Part shown: one piece after another, positions 26,028 to 33,765 of the stretch | Layout: each line of letters begins with the position of its first letter | Position numbering within the stretch: position 1 is the first letter of the stretch | Notes under the pieces: generated by a model | Database searches by the model: none | The model's input: only the letters and a program-made list of their open reading frames with translations | Told to the model about the DNA's origin: nothing | Made by a program: the position numbers and the translations under genes | DNA from: Actinacidiphila yanglinensis | GTDB taxonomy: Bacteria > Actinomycetota > Actinomycetes > Streptomycetales > Streptomycetaceae | Assembly: GCF_900107965.1 (NCBI RefSeq) | Contig: NZ_FNVU01000002.1 | Location: 248,001-312,000 of the forward strand | Direction of reading: 5' to 3' | DNA length: 64,000 nucleotides

Positions 26028-27905
26028 ATGGGGCTTATGGGGGACGGTGGGGGACTGCTGAACACTCGTCAGAGGGGTGAGGAGCCCGGGCCGGCGGGCC
26101 AGGAAGCCATGATTGTCGCCGAGTTGCTGCCCGCACCCCGCAGCGGCGGGTCCGCGACCCCCGACGCGGTCGCCGCCGACGGCGTGGCCACCACGCAGGC
26201 GCTGCTCAGCGAACTCCCCGACGAGGACACCCTCGCGATGCGCGAGGAGGCCGAGATCGAGGCCCGGCACCGGGCGGCCGCCGATGCCGGCGACCCCGGC
26301 GCGATGAGCGCGCTCGGCACCCTTCTGCTGCGCCGCGGCGACCTCGAAGGCGCGGAGCCCTACCTGCGCGGCGCCGTCCGCGACGGCGACCGCGCCGCCG
26401 CCAACAACCTCGCCCTGCTGCTGCACCAGCGCGGCCGCGCCGACGAGGCGGCCGGCTGGTGGCGGATCGCCGCCGTCGCCGGTTCCGCGCCCGCCGCACA
26501 CGCCCTCGGCCGCCACCTGCGCGAGCGCGGCGACGAGCCCGGCGCCGAGTACTGGCTGCGTCAGGCGGCCGAGGCGGGCCACGCGCTGGGCGCCTACGCG
26601 CTCGCGGACCTGCTCGACCACCAGCGGGACACGGGCGCCGAGCGCTGGTTCCGCACCGCCGCCGAGCAAGGGCACCGCGAGGCCGCGTACCGGCTGGCCC
26701 GGATCTGCTCGGTCCGCGGCCAGGACGCCGAGGCGGAGCAGTGGTTCCGTCAGGCCGCGGCCAAGCGGCACCGCCGTGCCGCGCTCCGGCTGGGCACCCT
26801 GCTCGAGGAGCGCGGGGAGACCCAGGAGGCCGAGCGCTGGTACCTCACCGCCGCCCGCGACGGCGAGGCCCGCGCCGCCTGCGCGCTGGGCTTCCTGCTG
26901 CGCGACGCCGGGGACATCGACATGGCCGCGACCTGGTGGCGGCGCGCGGCGCAGGCCGGCGACGGCAACGCGGCGAACGCGCTGGGCGCGCTGCACGCCC
27001 AGGAAGGCGAGACGCAGACCGCCGAGCGCTGGTACCGCACCGCCATGGAGGCCGGTGACGTCAACGGGGCATACAACCTCGGTCTGCTCTGCGCGGGCAA
27101 CGGGCGGGCCGTGCAGGCCGAGCAGTGGTACCGCAAGGCCGCGTACGCCGGGCACCGCGAGGCGGCCAACGCGGTCGCGGTCCTGCTGCTCCAGCGCGGG
27201 GACGCGGCCGGGGCCGAGCCGTGGTTCTCCAAGGCCGCGGAGGCCGGCAGCATCGACGCGGCCTTCAACCTCGGCATCCTGCACGCCTCCCGCGGCGAGG
27301 ACGCCGCCGCCCGCCGGTGGTACGAGCACGCCGCCGCGGCCGGCCACGCCGAGGCCGCGCTCCAGGTCGCGATATTCCTCCAGCGCGAGGGCGACCACCA
27401 CGGCGCGGAGCGGCACCTGCGCTGCGCGGCCGGCGGCGGCAGCCCCGAGGCGGCCTTCCGCCTCGGCGCGCTCCTCGACGGCCGCGAGGAGGGGCCCGCG
27501 GAGGCCGGCGAGGAGGCCGGGGAGTGGTACGAGCGGGCGGCGCGCCAGGGGCACCGGCGGGCCCAGGTGCGGCTCGGCATGGGCGCGGCCAAGCGCGGTG
27601 ACGTGGTCGAGGCCGCGCACTGGTACCGGCTGGCGGCGGAAGCGGGGTCGCGCAACGGGGCGTTCAACCTCGGGCTGCTGCTCGCGAAGGAAGGGACCGA
27701 GGCCGAGGCCGCGCTCTGGTGGACCCGTGCGGCCGAGGCGGGACACGGGCGGGCGGCGCTGCGGATGGCGCTGCTGTCCGCTCGCCGCGGGGATCTTCCG
27801 GCCGCGCAGTCCTGGTGCGCCCGCGCGATCGACTGCGGGCCGCCGGAGGTGGCGGAGCGGGCGGCGCGGCTCATGGCGGCGGTTTCCCACGAGCTGACTG
27901 CGTAG
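26028..27905 (+). CDS. Sel1/TPR-like repeat protein
   Basis: A 625-residue protein. After about 85 irregular residues come roughly 14 tandem helical repeats of 34-36 residues of the Sel1 type (recurring A-E-x-W-[FY]-R-x-A-A-x-x-G-H-x-x-A-A-x-x-L-G-x-L-L-x-x-R-G-[DE]), forming an alpha solenoid for protein binding. It has no membrane segment. ATG 26028 has AGGTGG 7 bases upstream; the frame is open 14 codons further back. The gene stands alone between two identical initiator tRNA genes. A scaffold role is an inference from the fold only. Confidence 0.85.
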   Translation: MGLMGDGGGLLNTRQRGEEPGPAGQEAMIVAELLPAPRSGGSATPDAVAADGVATTQALLSELPDEDTLAMREEAEIEARHRAAADAGDPGAMSALGTLLLRRGDLEGAEPYLRGAVRDGDRAAANNLALLLHQRGRADEAAGWWRIAAVAGSAPAAHALGRHLRERGDEPGAEYWLRQAAEAGHALGAYALADLLDHQRDTGAERWFRTAAEQGHREAAYRLARICSVRGQDAEAEQWFRQAAAKRHRRAALRLGTLLEERGETQEAERWYLTAARDGEARAACALGFLLRDAGDIDMAATWWRRAAQAGDGNAANALGALHAQEGETQTAERWYRTAMEAGDVNGAYNLGLLCAGNGRAVQAEQWYRKAAYAGHREAANAVAVLLLQRGDAAGAEPWFSKAAEAGSIDAAFNLGILHASRGEDAAARRWYEHAAAAGHAEAALQVAIFLQREGDHHGAERHLRCAAGGGSPEAAFRLGALLDGREEGPAEAGEEAGEWYERAARQGHRRAQVRLGMGAAKRGDVVEAAHWYRLAAEAGSRNGAFNLGLLLAKEGTEAEAALWWTRAAEAGHGRAALRMALLSARRGDLPAAQSWCARAIDCGPPEVAERAARLMAAVSHELTA

Positions 27906-28053
27906 GGGCTGGGCGGGTCCGCCCGGGTTGCCTGGCTGGGCCCGGTTTCCGGACCACCTTCCGGTGGGGGGTTCTCGCGCCGTTCCCCGCGCGCCTTCGG
28001 GGGCACGTCCCCTTGGTGCGGGCGGGCTCCTGCGGGGGTGCGGGGAAATGGAT

Positions 28054-28082
28054 TTGGTGGGGTCGGGGGTGGGGGGTAAGGT
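28054..28082 (+). promoter_or_regulatory. Promoter of tRNA-fMet copy 2
   Basis: TTGGTG, a 17-base spacer, then TAAGGT (28077-28082), 13 bases before the mature tRNA. The first copy has TACGGT at the same distance, so the -10 position is conserved between the two. Confidence 0.6.
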
Positions 28083-28095
28083 AAAGGCACAACGA

Positions 28096-28172
28096 CGCGG
28101 GGTGGAGCAGCTCGGTAGCTCGCTGGGCTCATAACCCAGAGGTCGCAGGTTCAAATCCTGTCCCCGCTACCA
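28096..28172 (+). tRNA. Initiator tRNA-fMet (anticodon CAU), copy 2
   Basis: Identical over all 77 bases to the copy at 25710, with CCA encoded at 28170-28172 and the same initiator hallmarks (C1/T72 mismatch, three G-C pairs at the base of the anticodon stem). The flanking sequences differ, so only the gene itself is duplicated. Confidence 0.97.
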
Positions 28173-28178
28173 CGTAGG

Positions 28179-28214
28179 ACGTAAGCCCGAAAGCATCTGC
28201 TTTCGGGCTTACGT
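28179..28214 (+). terminator. Terminator of tRNA-fMet copy 2
   Basis: A perfect 17-base-pair hairpin (28179-28195 with 28198-28214) with a 2-base apex, followed by GTTGTT. It starts 6 bases after the tRNA. Confidence 0.75.
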
Positions 28215-28341
28215 GTTGTTCGTGCAAAGTCCGGGTGAAGCTGCTTGGTGCGCGGCGGGCGGGGCGGGACGATGGAGGCGGAGAGGGAGCGCAAGGCCGG
28301 GAGGCGGGTTGCTGCGCAGGCGTGGTCGGGCAGCGGCAAGG

Positions 28342-29649
28342 GTGGACGCGTCCGCGGAGCGGATCGCGGAGGCGGCGCGGTGGGCCGCGTGGTGCGGCCG
28401 GGTGGTCGAGGAACGGCGCCCGGAGGACGTGAGGTTGCTGCTGGCGCGGCTGCGCGGGGTGGCCGCGGACGGCCCGCCGCAGGTGAGAGCCGTGGTGTCG
28501 GAGACGCTGGCGCAGGCCCCGGCCGTCCTGCTGCCGCTGCTGGACCGGTACGCGCGCGAGGGCCGTGGGGCGGGTGGTCCTGTCGCCGTGTCACCCGATC
28601 TGCTGGGCAGGCTCGTTGCCTCGCTGGCGCCCGACGGGAGGGTGCGGCAGGCGGCCGTGGAGGCGCTGGCGGCGTACGGCGGCCCGTTGCCCGCGGCGGC
28701 GCTCGCGGTGCGTGCGGCGGACTGGGTGCCGGAGGTCAGTGCGGGGGCGTGGGCCGCGCTGACGTCCCGAAGCGCCCCGGACGAGGCGCCCGCGGTGGTC
28801 GGGGTGCTGCTGGGGCTCCAGGCGCGCCGGCGCGCCCAGGGCCTGCTGGGGGAGTACCGGTCCGTACTGGCCGAGCCGGCGCAGCGGCGCGCGGTGCGGG
28901 CACTGGCCGCCCACGCCGACCCGCCGGTGCGCCGCTTCGGCGTCGAACTGGCCCTGGACCTGGGCGAGTACGTCCGCGGCGACCTGCTGCGTGCCGCGCT
29001 GTACGACACCGATCAGGTGTGCCGGCGGCTGTGCGCGCAGCGGCTGCTGGAGTTGGACCCGGAGCAGGCGGGGCGGCTGCTGTGGGCGCGGGGCGCGGGG
29101 GTGCGCGAACTGGCGGTCTCGGCGCTGCCCGCCGACGTGCCCGCCACGCGGCTGGTGGCGCCGCTGACCGACCGGGCCAGGATGGTGCGGGCGCAGGCCC
29201 GGTGGAAGCTCTACCAGCGCGGTGAGCCGCCCGCGGACGTCTACCGCAAGCAGTTGCGCAGGGCGGGGGCGAAGGCGGACGCGTCGCCGCGGCTGCTGGC
29301 CGGGCTCACCGCGGGTCTGGGGGAGTGCGGCGACCCGGTCGACGTGGGGCTGCTCGCCCGGCTGCTGCCCGATCCGCGGGCGGCGGTGCGCAGGGCGGCG
29401 GTCCGCGCGGTGGGGCGGTTGGCCAAGCCGTGCGAACTGGTGCCGCTGCTGGCCCCGTTGGCCAACGACCCGGACCCGGGCGTGGCCCGGCACGTGTTCG
29501 AGGCGCTGGCGCGGGTGCCGGAGGAGGTGCCGCCGGAGACGCTGTGGATCGGCCGGACCCGGACCGAGCCGGCGGTACGGCGGCTCGCGGAGCGGATCGG
29601 GGTGCGCGGTGCGAAGGGCTACACGCAGTCCGGGCAGAGCCCGCGGTAG
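28342..29649 (+). CDS. HEAT-like repeat protein, unknown function
   Basis: About 435 residues of short helices, rich in Ala, Leu and Arg, with HEAT/Armadillo-like units (for example GRVRQAAVEALAAYGGPLP, PPVRRFGVELALDLGEY and DPRAAVRRAAVRAVGRLAKP). That implies an alpha-solenoid, probably a protein-interaction scaffold. The start is uncertain: GTG 28342 (VDASAERIAEAARW) is the first codon giving repeat-like sequence, and GTG 28222 is also in frame. No signal peptide. Its 3' end overlaps the 3' end of the convergent catR gene by 31 bases. Confidence 0.65.
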   Translation: MDASAERIAEAARWAAWCGRVVEERRPEDVRLLLARLRGVAADGPPQVRAVVSETLAQAPAVLLPLLDRYAREGRGAGGPVAVSPDLLGRLVASLAPDGRVRQAAVEALAAYGGPLPAAALAVRAADWVPEVSAGAWAALTSRSAPDEAPAVVGVLLGLQARRRAQGLLGEYRSVLAEPAQRRAVRALAAHADPPVRRFGVELALDLGEYVRGDLLRAALYDTDQVCRRLCAQRLLELDPEQAGRLLWARGAGVRELAVSALPADVPATRLVAPLTDRARMVRAQARWKLYQRGEPPADVYRKQLRRAGAKADASPRLLAGLTAGLGECGDPVDVGLLARLLPDPRAAVRRAAVRAVGRLAKPCELVPLLAPLANDPDPGVARHVFEALARVPEEVPPETLWIGRTRTEPAVRRLAERIGVRGAKGYTQSGQSPR

Positions 29650-30029
29650 GTGACCTCGGCCGCGGAGACGGTGAAGCCGAAGCGCTCGTCGGCCGGCAGG
29701 GCGGCGAGCGGGTCGCCGGTGGGGCGGACGTCGCGGACGGTGCCGCAGCGGGAGCAGACCAGGTGCTGGTGCGGGTGGTGGGCGTTCGGGTCGTACCGCT
29801 TCGCGCGGCCGTCGGTGGCCACCTCGATGACCTCGCCGATGGTCACCATCTCGCCGAGCGTGTTGTAGACGGTCGCCCGGGAGATCTCGGGCAGCCGGGC
29901 GGTCGCGCGGGCGTGGACCTCGTCAGCGGTGAGGTGCACGTGGTCGCCGTCGAGGACCTCGGCCACGACGCGCCGCTGGGCGGTGATCCGCCAGCCGCGT
30001 TCGCGCAGTCGTTCCAGCAGGTCGCTCAT
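29619..30029 (-). CDS. catR: Fur-family repressor, CatR/PerR-like
   Basis: A 136-residue Fur-family regulator. The winged helix is RITAQRRVVAEVL...LTADEVHARATARLPEISRATVYNTLGEM. The regulatory metal region is DGRAKRYDPNAHHPHQHLVCSRCGTVRDV, and the structural zinc is held by two CxxC pairs (CSRC and CPDC). Sequence and position next to hisN match S. coelicolor CatR, the peroxide-sensing repressor of the major catalase gene, as I recall it. The start is ATG 30029. A TTCGTC-N17-TAGGCT promoter ends about 7 bases upstream, so the mRNA is probably leaderless. Confidence 0.85.
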   Translation of the reverse strand: MSDLLERLRERGWRITAQRRVVAEVLDGDHVHLTADEVHARATARLPEISRATVYNTLGEMVTIGEVIEVATDGRAKRYDPNAHHPHQHLVCSRCGTVRDVRPTGDPLAALPADERFGFTVSAAEVTYRGLCPDCV

Positions 30030-30036
30030 GTGTACC

Positions 30037-30065
30037 AGCCTAACAGTCGGGGTCCTGAAGACGAA
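30037..30065 (-). promoter_or_regulatory. Promoter of catR (leaderless type)
   Basis: On the minus strand TTCGTC, 17 bases, TAGGCT. The -10 ends 7 bases before the ATG, placing the start of transcription at or next to the start codon. Confidence 0.55.
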
Positions 30066-30088
30066 CGTGTCGATGGCTGGGTGCACTC

Positions 30089-30116
30089 TTGACTTAGACA
30101 ATGTCCAGTGTAGGAT
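30089..30116 (+). promoter_or_regulatory. Consensus promoter with an embedded palindrome, pointing away from catR
   Basis: TTGACT (30089-30094), a 16-base spacer, TAGGAT (30111-30116). The spacer region holds the imperfect palindrome CTTAGACAATGTCCAG (30093-30108, core GACAATGTC), placed as a repressor site would be. It lies upstream of catR but reads to the right, where the only downstream signal is a hairpin at 30192-30222. I infer regulation by the adjacent Fur-family protein. Confidence 0.55.
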
Positions 30117-30122
30117 CACCTC

Positions 30123-30226
30123 TGGTAAGTGATCGGACGTCGCGGTTCCAGGCCCTCCGCGGGCGGGCCGTCGCTTGACCGTAAGGCCGGAGGGGGCCGG
30201 ACGCCGCTGGGCTCCGGCCCCCTTCG
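30123..30226 (+). ncRNA. Predicted small RNA or leader transcript (about 100 nt)
   Basis: The interval between the predicted start of the promoter above and the hairpin at 30192-30222. It contains no ORF with a ribosome site. If transcribed it would end just before the 3' end of the oppositely oriented CBS gene. This is a prediction from promoter and terminator signals only. Confidence 0.3.
30192..30222. terminator. Hairpin between the CBS gene and the catR-side promoter
   Basis: GGGGGCCGGA (30192-30201) pairs perfectly with TCCGGCCCCC (30213-30222) around an 11-base loop. It could terminate the leftward CBS transcript and a rightward transcript. Confidence 0.6.
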
Positions 30227-30252
30227 CCATGTCGCCGCTGTTCTCGTCGCCG

Positions 30253-30645
30253 TTACGCGGGCACGCCGGAGCGCACCGGCGCCCACAGCCGGATGATGTC
30301 GCGGACGGACACCACGCCCACCGGCTCGCGGCCGTCCAGCACGATCAGGTGCCTGAACTTGCCGTGCACCATGGCGGATGCGGCCTCCTCCAGGGTCCAT
30401 TGAGGGGCGGCGAAGACGACGTCGGTCGTGGTGTGGGCGTGGGCGGGCTCGCCGTCGGGGTCGAGGTCGGCGCCGATCGCGTCGAGGATGTCGCGCTCGG
30501 TGAGGATCCCGAGCCCGCAGGTGTCGGGGTCGAGGACGATGGCCGCGCCGACCCGGCGGGCGGACATCAGCCGGGCGGCCTGGCGGAGGGTGTGGGTGGG
30601 GCCGATGGTCAGGACCACCGTGCTCATTGCGTCGCGGACCAGCAT
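30253..30645 (-). CDS. CBS-domain pair protein
   Basis: A 130-residue protein made of two CBS motifs (first: MLVRDAMSTVVLTIGPTHTLRQAARLMSARRVGAAIVLDPDTCGLGILTERDIL; second: WTLEEAASAMVHGKFRHLIVLDGREPVGVVSVRDIIRLW). Such pairs bind adenine nucleotides and sense energy charge. No catalytic domain is attached. ATG 30643-30645 has GGAGG 8 bases upstream. A Crp-type palindrome lies about 70 bases upstream of the start. Confidence 0.88.
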   Translation of the reverse strand: MLVRDAMSTVVLTIGPTHTLRQAARLMSARRVGAAIVLDPDTCGLGILTERDILDAIGADLDPDGEPAHAHTTTDVVFAAPQWTLEEAASAMVHGKFRHLIVLDGREPVGVVSVRDIIRLWAPVRSGVPA

Positions 30646-30712
30646 GTGGGGGCACCTCCAGGAGGGGTGAATCCGTCCGTGAGAGCCTTCCGGGGGCCCG
30701 GTAGGGCCTTCC

Positions 30713-30727
30713 GTGAATACTTTCACA
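30713..30727. promoter_or_regulatory. Crp-like palindrome upstream of the CBS gene
   Basis: GTGA-ATACTT-TCACA matches the Crp-type core GTGA-N6-TCAC exactly, in an AT-richer patch that includes a second ATTCACAA half. The regulator is not known from sequence. Confidence 0.4.
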
Positions 30728-30782
30728 AATTCACAAGCGGGGGTATTCTCATGGTCACATGCTGTTGCGGGTGAGGCAAGAG

Positions 30783-31580
30783 TCAGGAACGCCCCAGATA
30801 TCCCAGCAACTCCTCATGCAAAAGCCCGTTCGATGCCGCCGCGTTGCCGCCGAACGGCCCCGACTCCCCTTCCAGCGAGGTGAATCGGCCGCCCGCTTCC
30901 CGCACGATCACGTCGTTGGCCGCCATGTCCCAGACGCTCAACTCCGGTTCCGCACAGATGTCCACGGATCCCTCGGCGACCATCATGTACGGCCAGAAGT
31001 CGCCGTATCCGCGGGTCCGCCAGCAGTTGCGGGTCAGGTGCAGGAAGCCCTCCATCCGGCCCGCCTCCTCCCAGCCGTGCAGCGAGGAGTACGCGAACGA
31101 CGCGTCCTCCAGCCGGCCGACCCGGGAGACGTGCAGCCGGGTCGCCGACGACAGGCTGCGCCCGCTGTAGGCGCCGCTGCCCTTCGCCGCCCACCAGCGC
31201 CGGCCCAGCGCGGGCGCCGACACCACGCCGACCACCACCTCGTCGCCGCCCTCGCCGCGCACCGCCAGCGAGATCAGGGTCGCCCACACCGGCACGCCGC
31301 GCACGTAGTTCTTCGTGCCGTCGATCGGGTCGACGATCCACCGCCGCGTGCCGCTGCCCTCGCTGCCGTACTCCTCGCCGAGCACCGCGTCCCGCGGCCT
31401 GGCCCGGCCCAACTGGCTGCGGATCAGCTCCTCCGCGGCCTTGTCCGCCTCGGTCACCGGGGTCAGGTCGGGCTTGGTCTCCACCTTGAGGTCGATCGCC
31501 TTGAACCGCTCCATCGTCGCGGCGTCGGCGGCGTCGGCGAGCACGTGGGCCAGCCGCAGGTCGTCGTTGTAATCGGGCAT
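30783..31580 (-). CDS. hisN: Histidinol-phosphatase HisN (inositol monophosphatase fold)
   Basis: A 265-residue IMPase-family phosphatase. Metal ligands are in GEEYG (Glu70 region) and DPIDGTKNY (Asp84, Asp87, Gly88, Thr89), with the C-terminal motif WDMAANDVIVREAGG. The actinobacterial subgroup with RWIVDPIDGTKNYVRGVPVWATLI is the HisN-type histidinol-phosphate phosphatase of histidine synthesis. Length and position near aroA/rsgA fit. ATG 31580. The histidine operon itself is elsewhere. Confidence 0.85.
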   Translation of the reverse strand: MPDYNDDLRLAHVLADAADAATMERFKAIDLKVETKPDLTPVTEADKAAEELIRSQLGRARPRDAVLGEEYGSEGSGTRRWIVDPIDGTKNYVRGVPVWATLISLAVRGEGGDEVVVGVVSAPALGRRWWAAKGSGAYSGRSLSSATRLHVSRVGRLEDASFAYSSLHGWEEAGRMEGFLHLTRNCWRTRGYGDFWPYMMVAEGSVDICAEPELSVWDMAANDVIVREAGGRFTSLEGESGPFGGNAAASNGLLHEELLGYLGRS

Positions 31581-31676
31581 GAGCCGAACAGTATCGATCC
31601 GGCCAGGGCCGCGACCATCAGGCCACAGGCCGCCCTTCGGCCGTGACGGAACCGGAACACGGACCGCCGAGGAGCC

Positions 31677-31705
31677 TTGACAGAGCGTCGGACCGCGTCA
31701 ATTCT
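31677..31705 (+). promoter_or_regulatory. Promoter of the TetR gene
   Basis: A perfect -35 TTGACA (31677-31682), a 17-base spacer and AATTCT (31700-31705), about 55 bases before the start codon. Confidence 0.5.
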
Positions 31706-31760
31706 TTCGGCACGCCCGCTGTCCGCGACCCACGACGCCTGCGGTGTTGGGGAGGCAACG

Positions 31761-32315
31761 ATGCCTACCGTGCGCGACTCGCTCCTCGAAGCGGCGTTCA
31801 CCGCGCTCGCGGACCGGTCGTGGAACGAGATCCGCATGGTCGAGGTGGCCGCCGCCGCGGGCGTCTCCCGGCAGACCCTCTACAACGAGTTCCGCAGCAA
31901 GGACGGGCTGGCCCGCGCGCTGGTACGGCGTGAGACCGACCTCTACCTCGGCGGAGTCGACGAGGCGCTCGCCCGCGCCGGGCACGACGGCGGCGACGCG
32001 GGCGAGCGCTTCGCCGCCGCGGCCGGCTGGACGCTGCGCCGCGCCCGCGGCAGCCCGCTGGTGCGTGCCGCCCTCACCGGCGCCCGCCCGGCCCGCCTCC
32101 CGCTGCCCGACCTCGCCGACGCGCTGCGCACCCGCACCACCGCGTCGCTGATCCGCGCCTTCCCCCGGCTGCCGCCCGACGACGTCGCCTGGGCGTGCGA
32201 CGCCGCGATCCGCCTCACCGTGTCGTACGTCCTCGCGCCCGCCCCCAGCGACGAGGACGCGTGCATCCGGGTCGCCCAGCTCGTCCGGAGCCTGCTGGTC
32301 CGGCCGCGCCGCTGA
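31761..32315 (+). CDS. TetR family transcriptional regulator
   Basis: A 184-residue TetR regulator. The HTH is VRDSLLEAAFTALADRSWNEIRMVEVAAAAGVSRQTLYNEFRSKDGLARALV; the C-terminal ligand domain is of no recognised subclass. ATG 31761 has GGGGAGG 5-6 bases upstream. The stop is 12 bases from the end of the convergent SMR transporter gene, which it probably controls; palindromes lie upstream of that gene. Confidence 0.88.
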   Translation: MPTVRDSLLEAAFTALADRSWNEIRMVEVAAAAGVSRQTLYNEFRSKDGLARALVRRETDLYLGGVDEALARAGHDGGDAGERFAAAAGWTLRRARGSPLVRAALTGARPARLPLPDLADALRTRTTASLIRAFPRLPPDDVAWACDAAIRLTVSYVLAPAPSDEDACIRVAQLVRSLLVRPRR

Positions 32316-32327
32316 CGCCGGATCAGC

Positions 32328-32651
32328 TCAGTGCGAGGAGCCGGAGATCTGGAGCCCGATGACGCCCAGGATCACCAGCGAGATCGAGACCAGCTTCAGC
32401 ATGGAGACCAGGTCGCCGAGGAACGCCATGCCGTAGATGGCGGTGCCTGCCGCGCCGATGCCGGTCCACACCGCGTACGCCGGGCCGACGTCGAGTTTCT
32501 TCAGGGAGAGTGTCAGCAGGCCGAACGAGCCGAGGGCGAACAGGCAGAAGGCCACTGTCGGCCACAGCCTGCTGAAGCCGTGCGACAGCTTGAGGCACAC
32601 CGCGAACCCCGTCTCGAAGAGCCCCGCGACCACCACGAGAAGCCAGGGCAT
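32328..32651 (-). CDS. SMR family transporter, SugE/Gdx-like
   Basis: A 107-residue four-helix small multidrug resistance protein. Glu13, in MPWLLVVVAGLFETGF, is the essential coupling glutamate. The HGFSR, GPAYAVWTGIGAAGTAIYG and ILGVIGLQIS segments place it in the SugE/Gdx (guanidinium exporter) branch rather than EmrE. No guanidine riboswitch is recognisable upstream. ATG 32649-32651 has GGAGG 6 bases upstream. Confidence 0.87.
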   Translation of the reverse strand: MPWLLVVVAGLFETGFAVCLKLSHGFSRLWPTVAFCLFALGSFGLLTLSLKKLDVGPAYAVWTGIGAAGTAIYGMAFLGDLVSMLKLVSISLVILGVIGLQISGSSH

Positions 32652-32685
32652 CGGGTGCCTCCGTATCCGTATCCGTCGTTCCACC

Positions 32686-32704
32686 GTGCGTCGCACGCAT
32701 GCGT
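32686..32704. promoter_or_regulatory. Two overlapping palindromes upstream of the SMR gene
   Basis: GTGCGTCGCAC (32686-32696) and ACGCATGCGT (32695-32704) are both perfect palindromes, 35-55 bases upstream of the SMR start. They are candidate sites for the convergent TetR protein. Confidence 0.35.
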
Positions 32705-32753
32705 CCGCAGCCGATCATCACACAGCCGGGCCGGGGAACCGATGGGGGTACCG

Positions 32754-33755
32754 TCAGTCGCCCTCGCGCCGCTCACGTGTCGCCAGCAGTCGCCGCAGCG
32801 AGTCGAGTCGGGCCGGCTCCGCGTGTCCCGCGGCCACCCAGGCGTCCAGCGCGCAGTCCGGCTCGTCGTGAGAGCAGCCGCGCGGGCACTCCTCGGTGCC
32901 CGGCAGCAGGTCCGGGAACGCCTGCACGACCCGGGACGGGTCGATGTGCGCCAGGCCGAAGGACCGCACCCCGGGAGTGTCGATCACCCACCCGGAGTCG
33001 CCCGGCAGCGGCAGCGCGAGCGCCGAGGTGGTGGTGTGGCGGCCGCGGCCGGTGACCGCGTTGACCACGCCGGTGGTCCGCTGCCGCTCCACCAGGGCGT
33101 TGACCAGCGTGGTCTTGCCGACCCCGCTGTGCCCGACGAGCGCGGTGACATGGCCGGCGAGCCGCTCGCGGATCTGGTCGACGCCGCCGGTCAGGAAGTC
33201 CTCCCGGTTGGTGACCACGTACGGCAGGTCCAGCGCGCCGTACGTCTCCAGCAGCGGCTCGGCCGGCGCCAGGTCGGACTTGGTGAGCACCAGCAGCGGG
33301 GTGAGCCCCGCGTCGTAGGCGGCGACCAGGCAGCGGTCGATCATCCGGGGGCGCGGCTCGGGGTCGGCGAGCGCGGTGACGATGGCGAGCTGGTCGGCGT
33401 TGGCGACCACCACCCGCTCGTAGGGGTCGGTGTCGTCGGCGGTGCGGCGCAGTACCGACGAGCGGCTCTCGACCCGGACTATCCGGGCCAGCGTGTCCTT
33501 GACGCCGGACAGGTCGCCGACCACCGCCACCCGGTCGCCGACCACCGCGGACTTGCGGCCCAGCTCGCGGGCCTTCATCGCGGTGACCTCGCGGTCCTCG
33601 ACCAGGACGGTGAGCCGGCCGCGGTCGACGGTGAGCACCATGCCCTCGGCGGCGTCCTCGTGCTTGGGGCGGATCGAGGTGCGGGGGCGGGTGCCCCTGC
33701 TGTTGGGGCGGACCCGGATGTCGTCCTCGTCGGGGTTCTTTCCGTAGCGGCGCAT
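32754..33755 (-). CDS. rsgA: Ribosome small-subunit-dependent GTPase RsgA
   Basis: A 333-residue circularly permuted GTPase. An N-terminal OB fold (about 35-100) is followed by G4 TKSD (158-161), G1 GHSGVGKT (208-215), the switch region GRGRHTTT and G3 DTPG (259-262), in the permuted order typical of RsgA. The C-terminal zinc finger is Cys290, Cys294, His296, Cys301. It matures the 30S subunit. ATG 33755 lies 10 bases after the aroA stop, so the two form an operon. Confidence 0.94.
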   Translation of the reverse strand: MRRYGKNPDEDDIRVRPNSRGTRPRTSIRPKHEDAAEGMVLTVDRGRLTVLVEDREVTAMKARELGRKSAVVGDRVAVVGDLSGVKDTLARIVRVESRSSVLRRTADDTDPYERVVVANADQLAIVTALADPEPRPRMIDRCLVAAYDAGLTPLLVLTKSDLAPAEPLLETYGALDLPYVVTNREDFLTGGVDQIRERLAGHVTALVGHSGVGKTTLVNALVERQRTTGVVNAVTGRGRHTTTSALALPLPGDSGWVIDTPGVRSFGLAHIDPSRVVQAFPDLLPGTEECPRGCSHDEPDCALDAWVAAGHAEPARLDSLRRLLATRERREGD

Positions 33756-33765
33756 GGCGGGCCCG

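Noticed and set aside
25743..28154. Minus-strand ORFs starting MNLRPLGYEPSELPS at both initiator tRNAs
   Set aside because: They are antisense translations of the tRNA genes joined to shadow frames of the Sel1-repeat gene.
32652..32760. A guanidine riboswitch before the SMR (Gdx-like) gene
   Set aside because: The leader is too short and lacks the conserved guanidine riboswitch motifs; only short palindromes are present.
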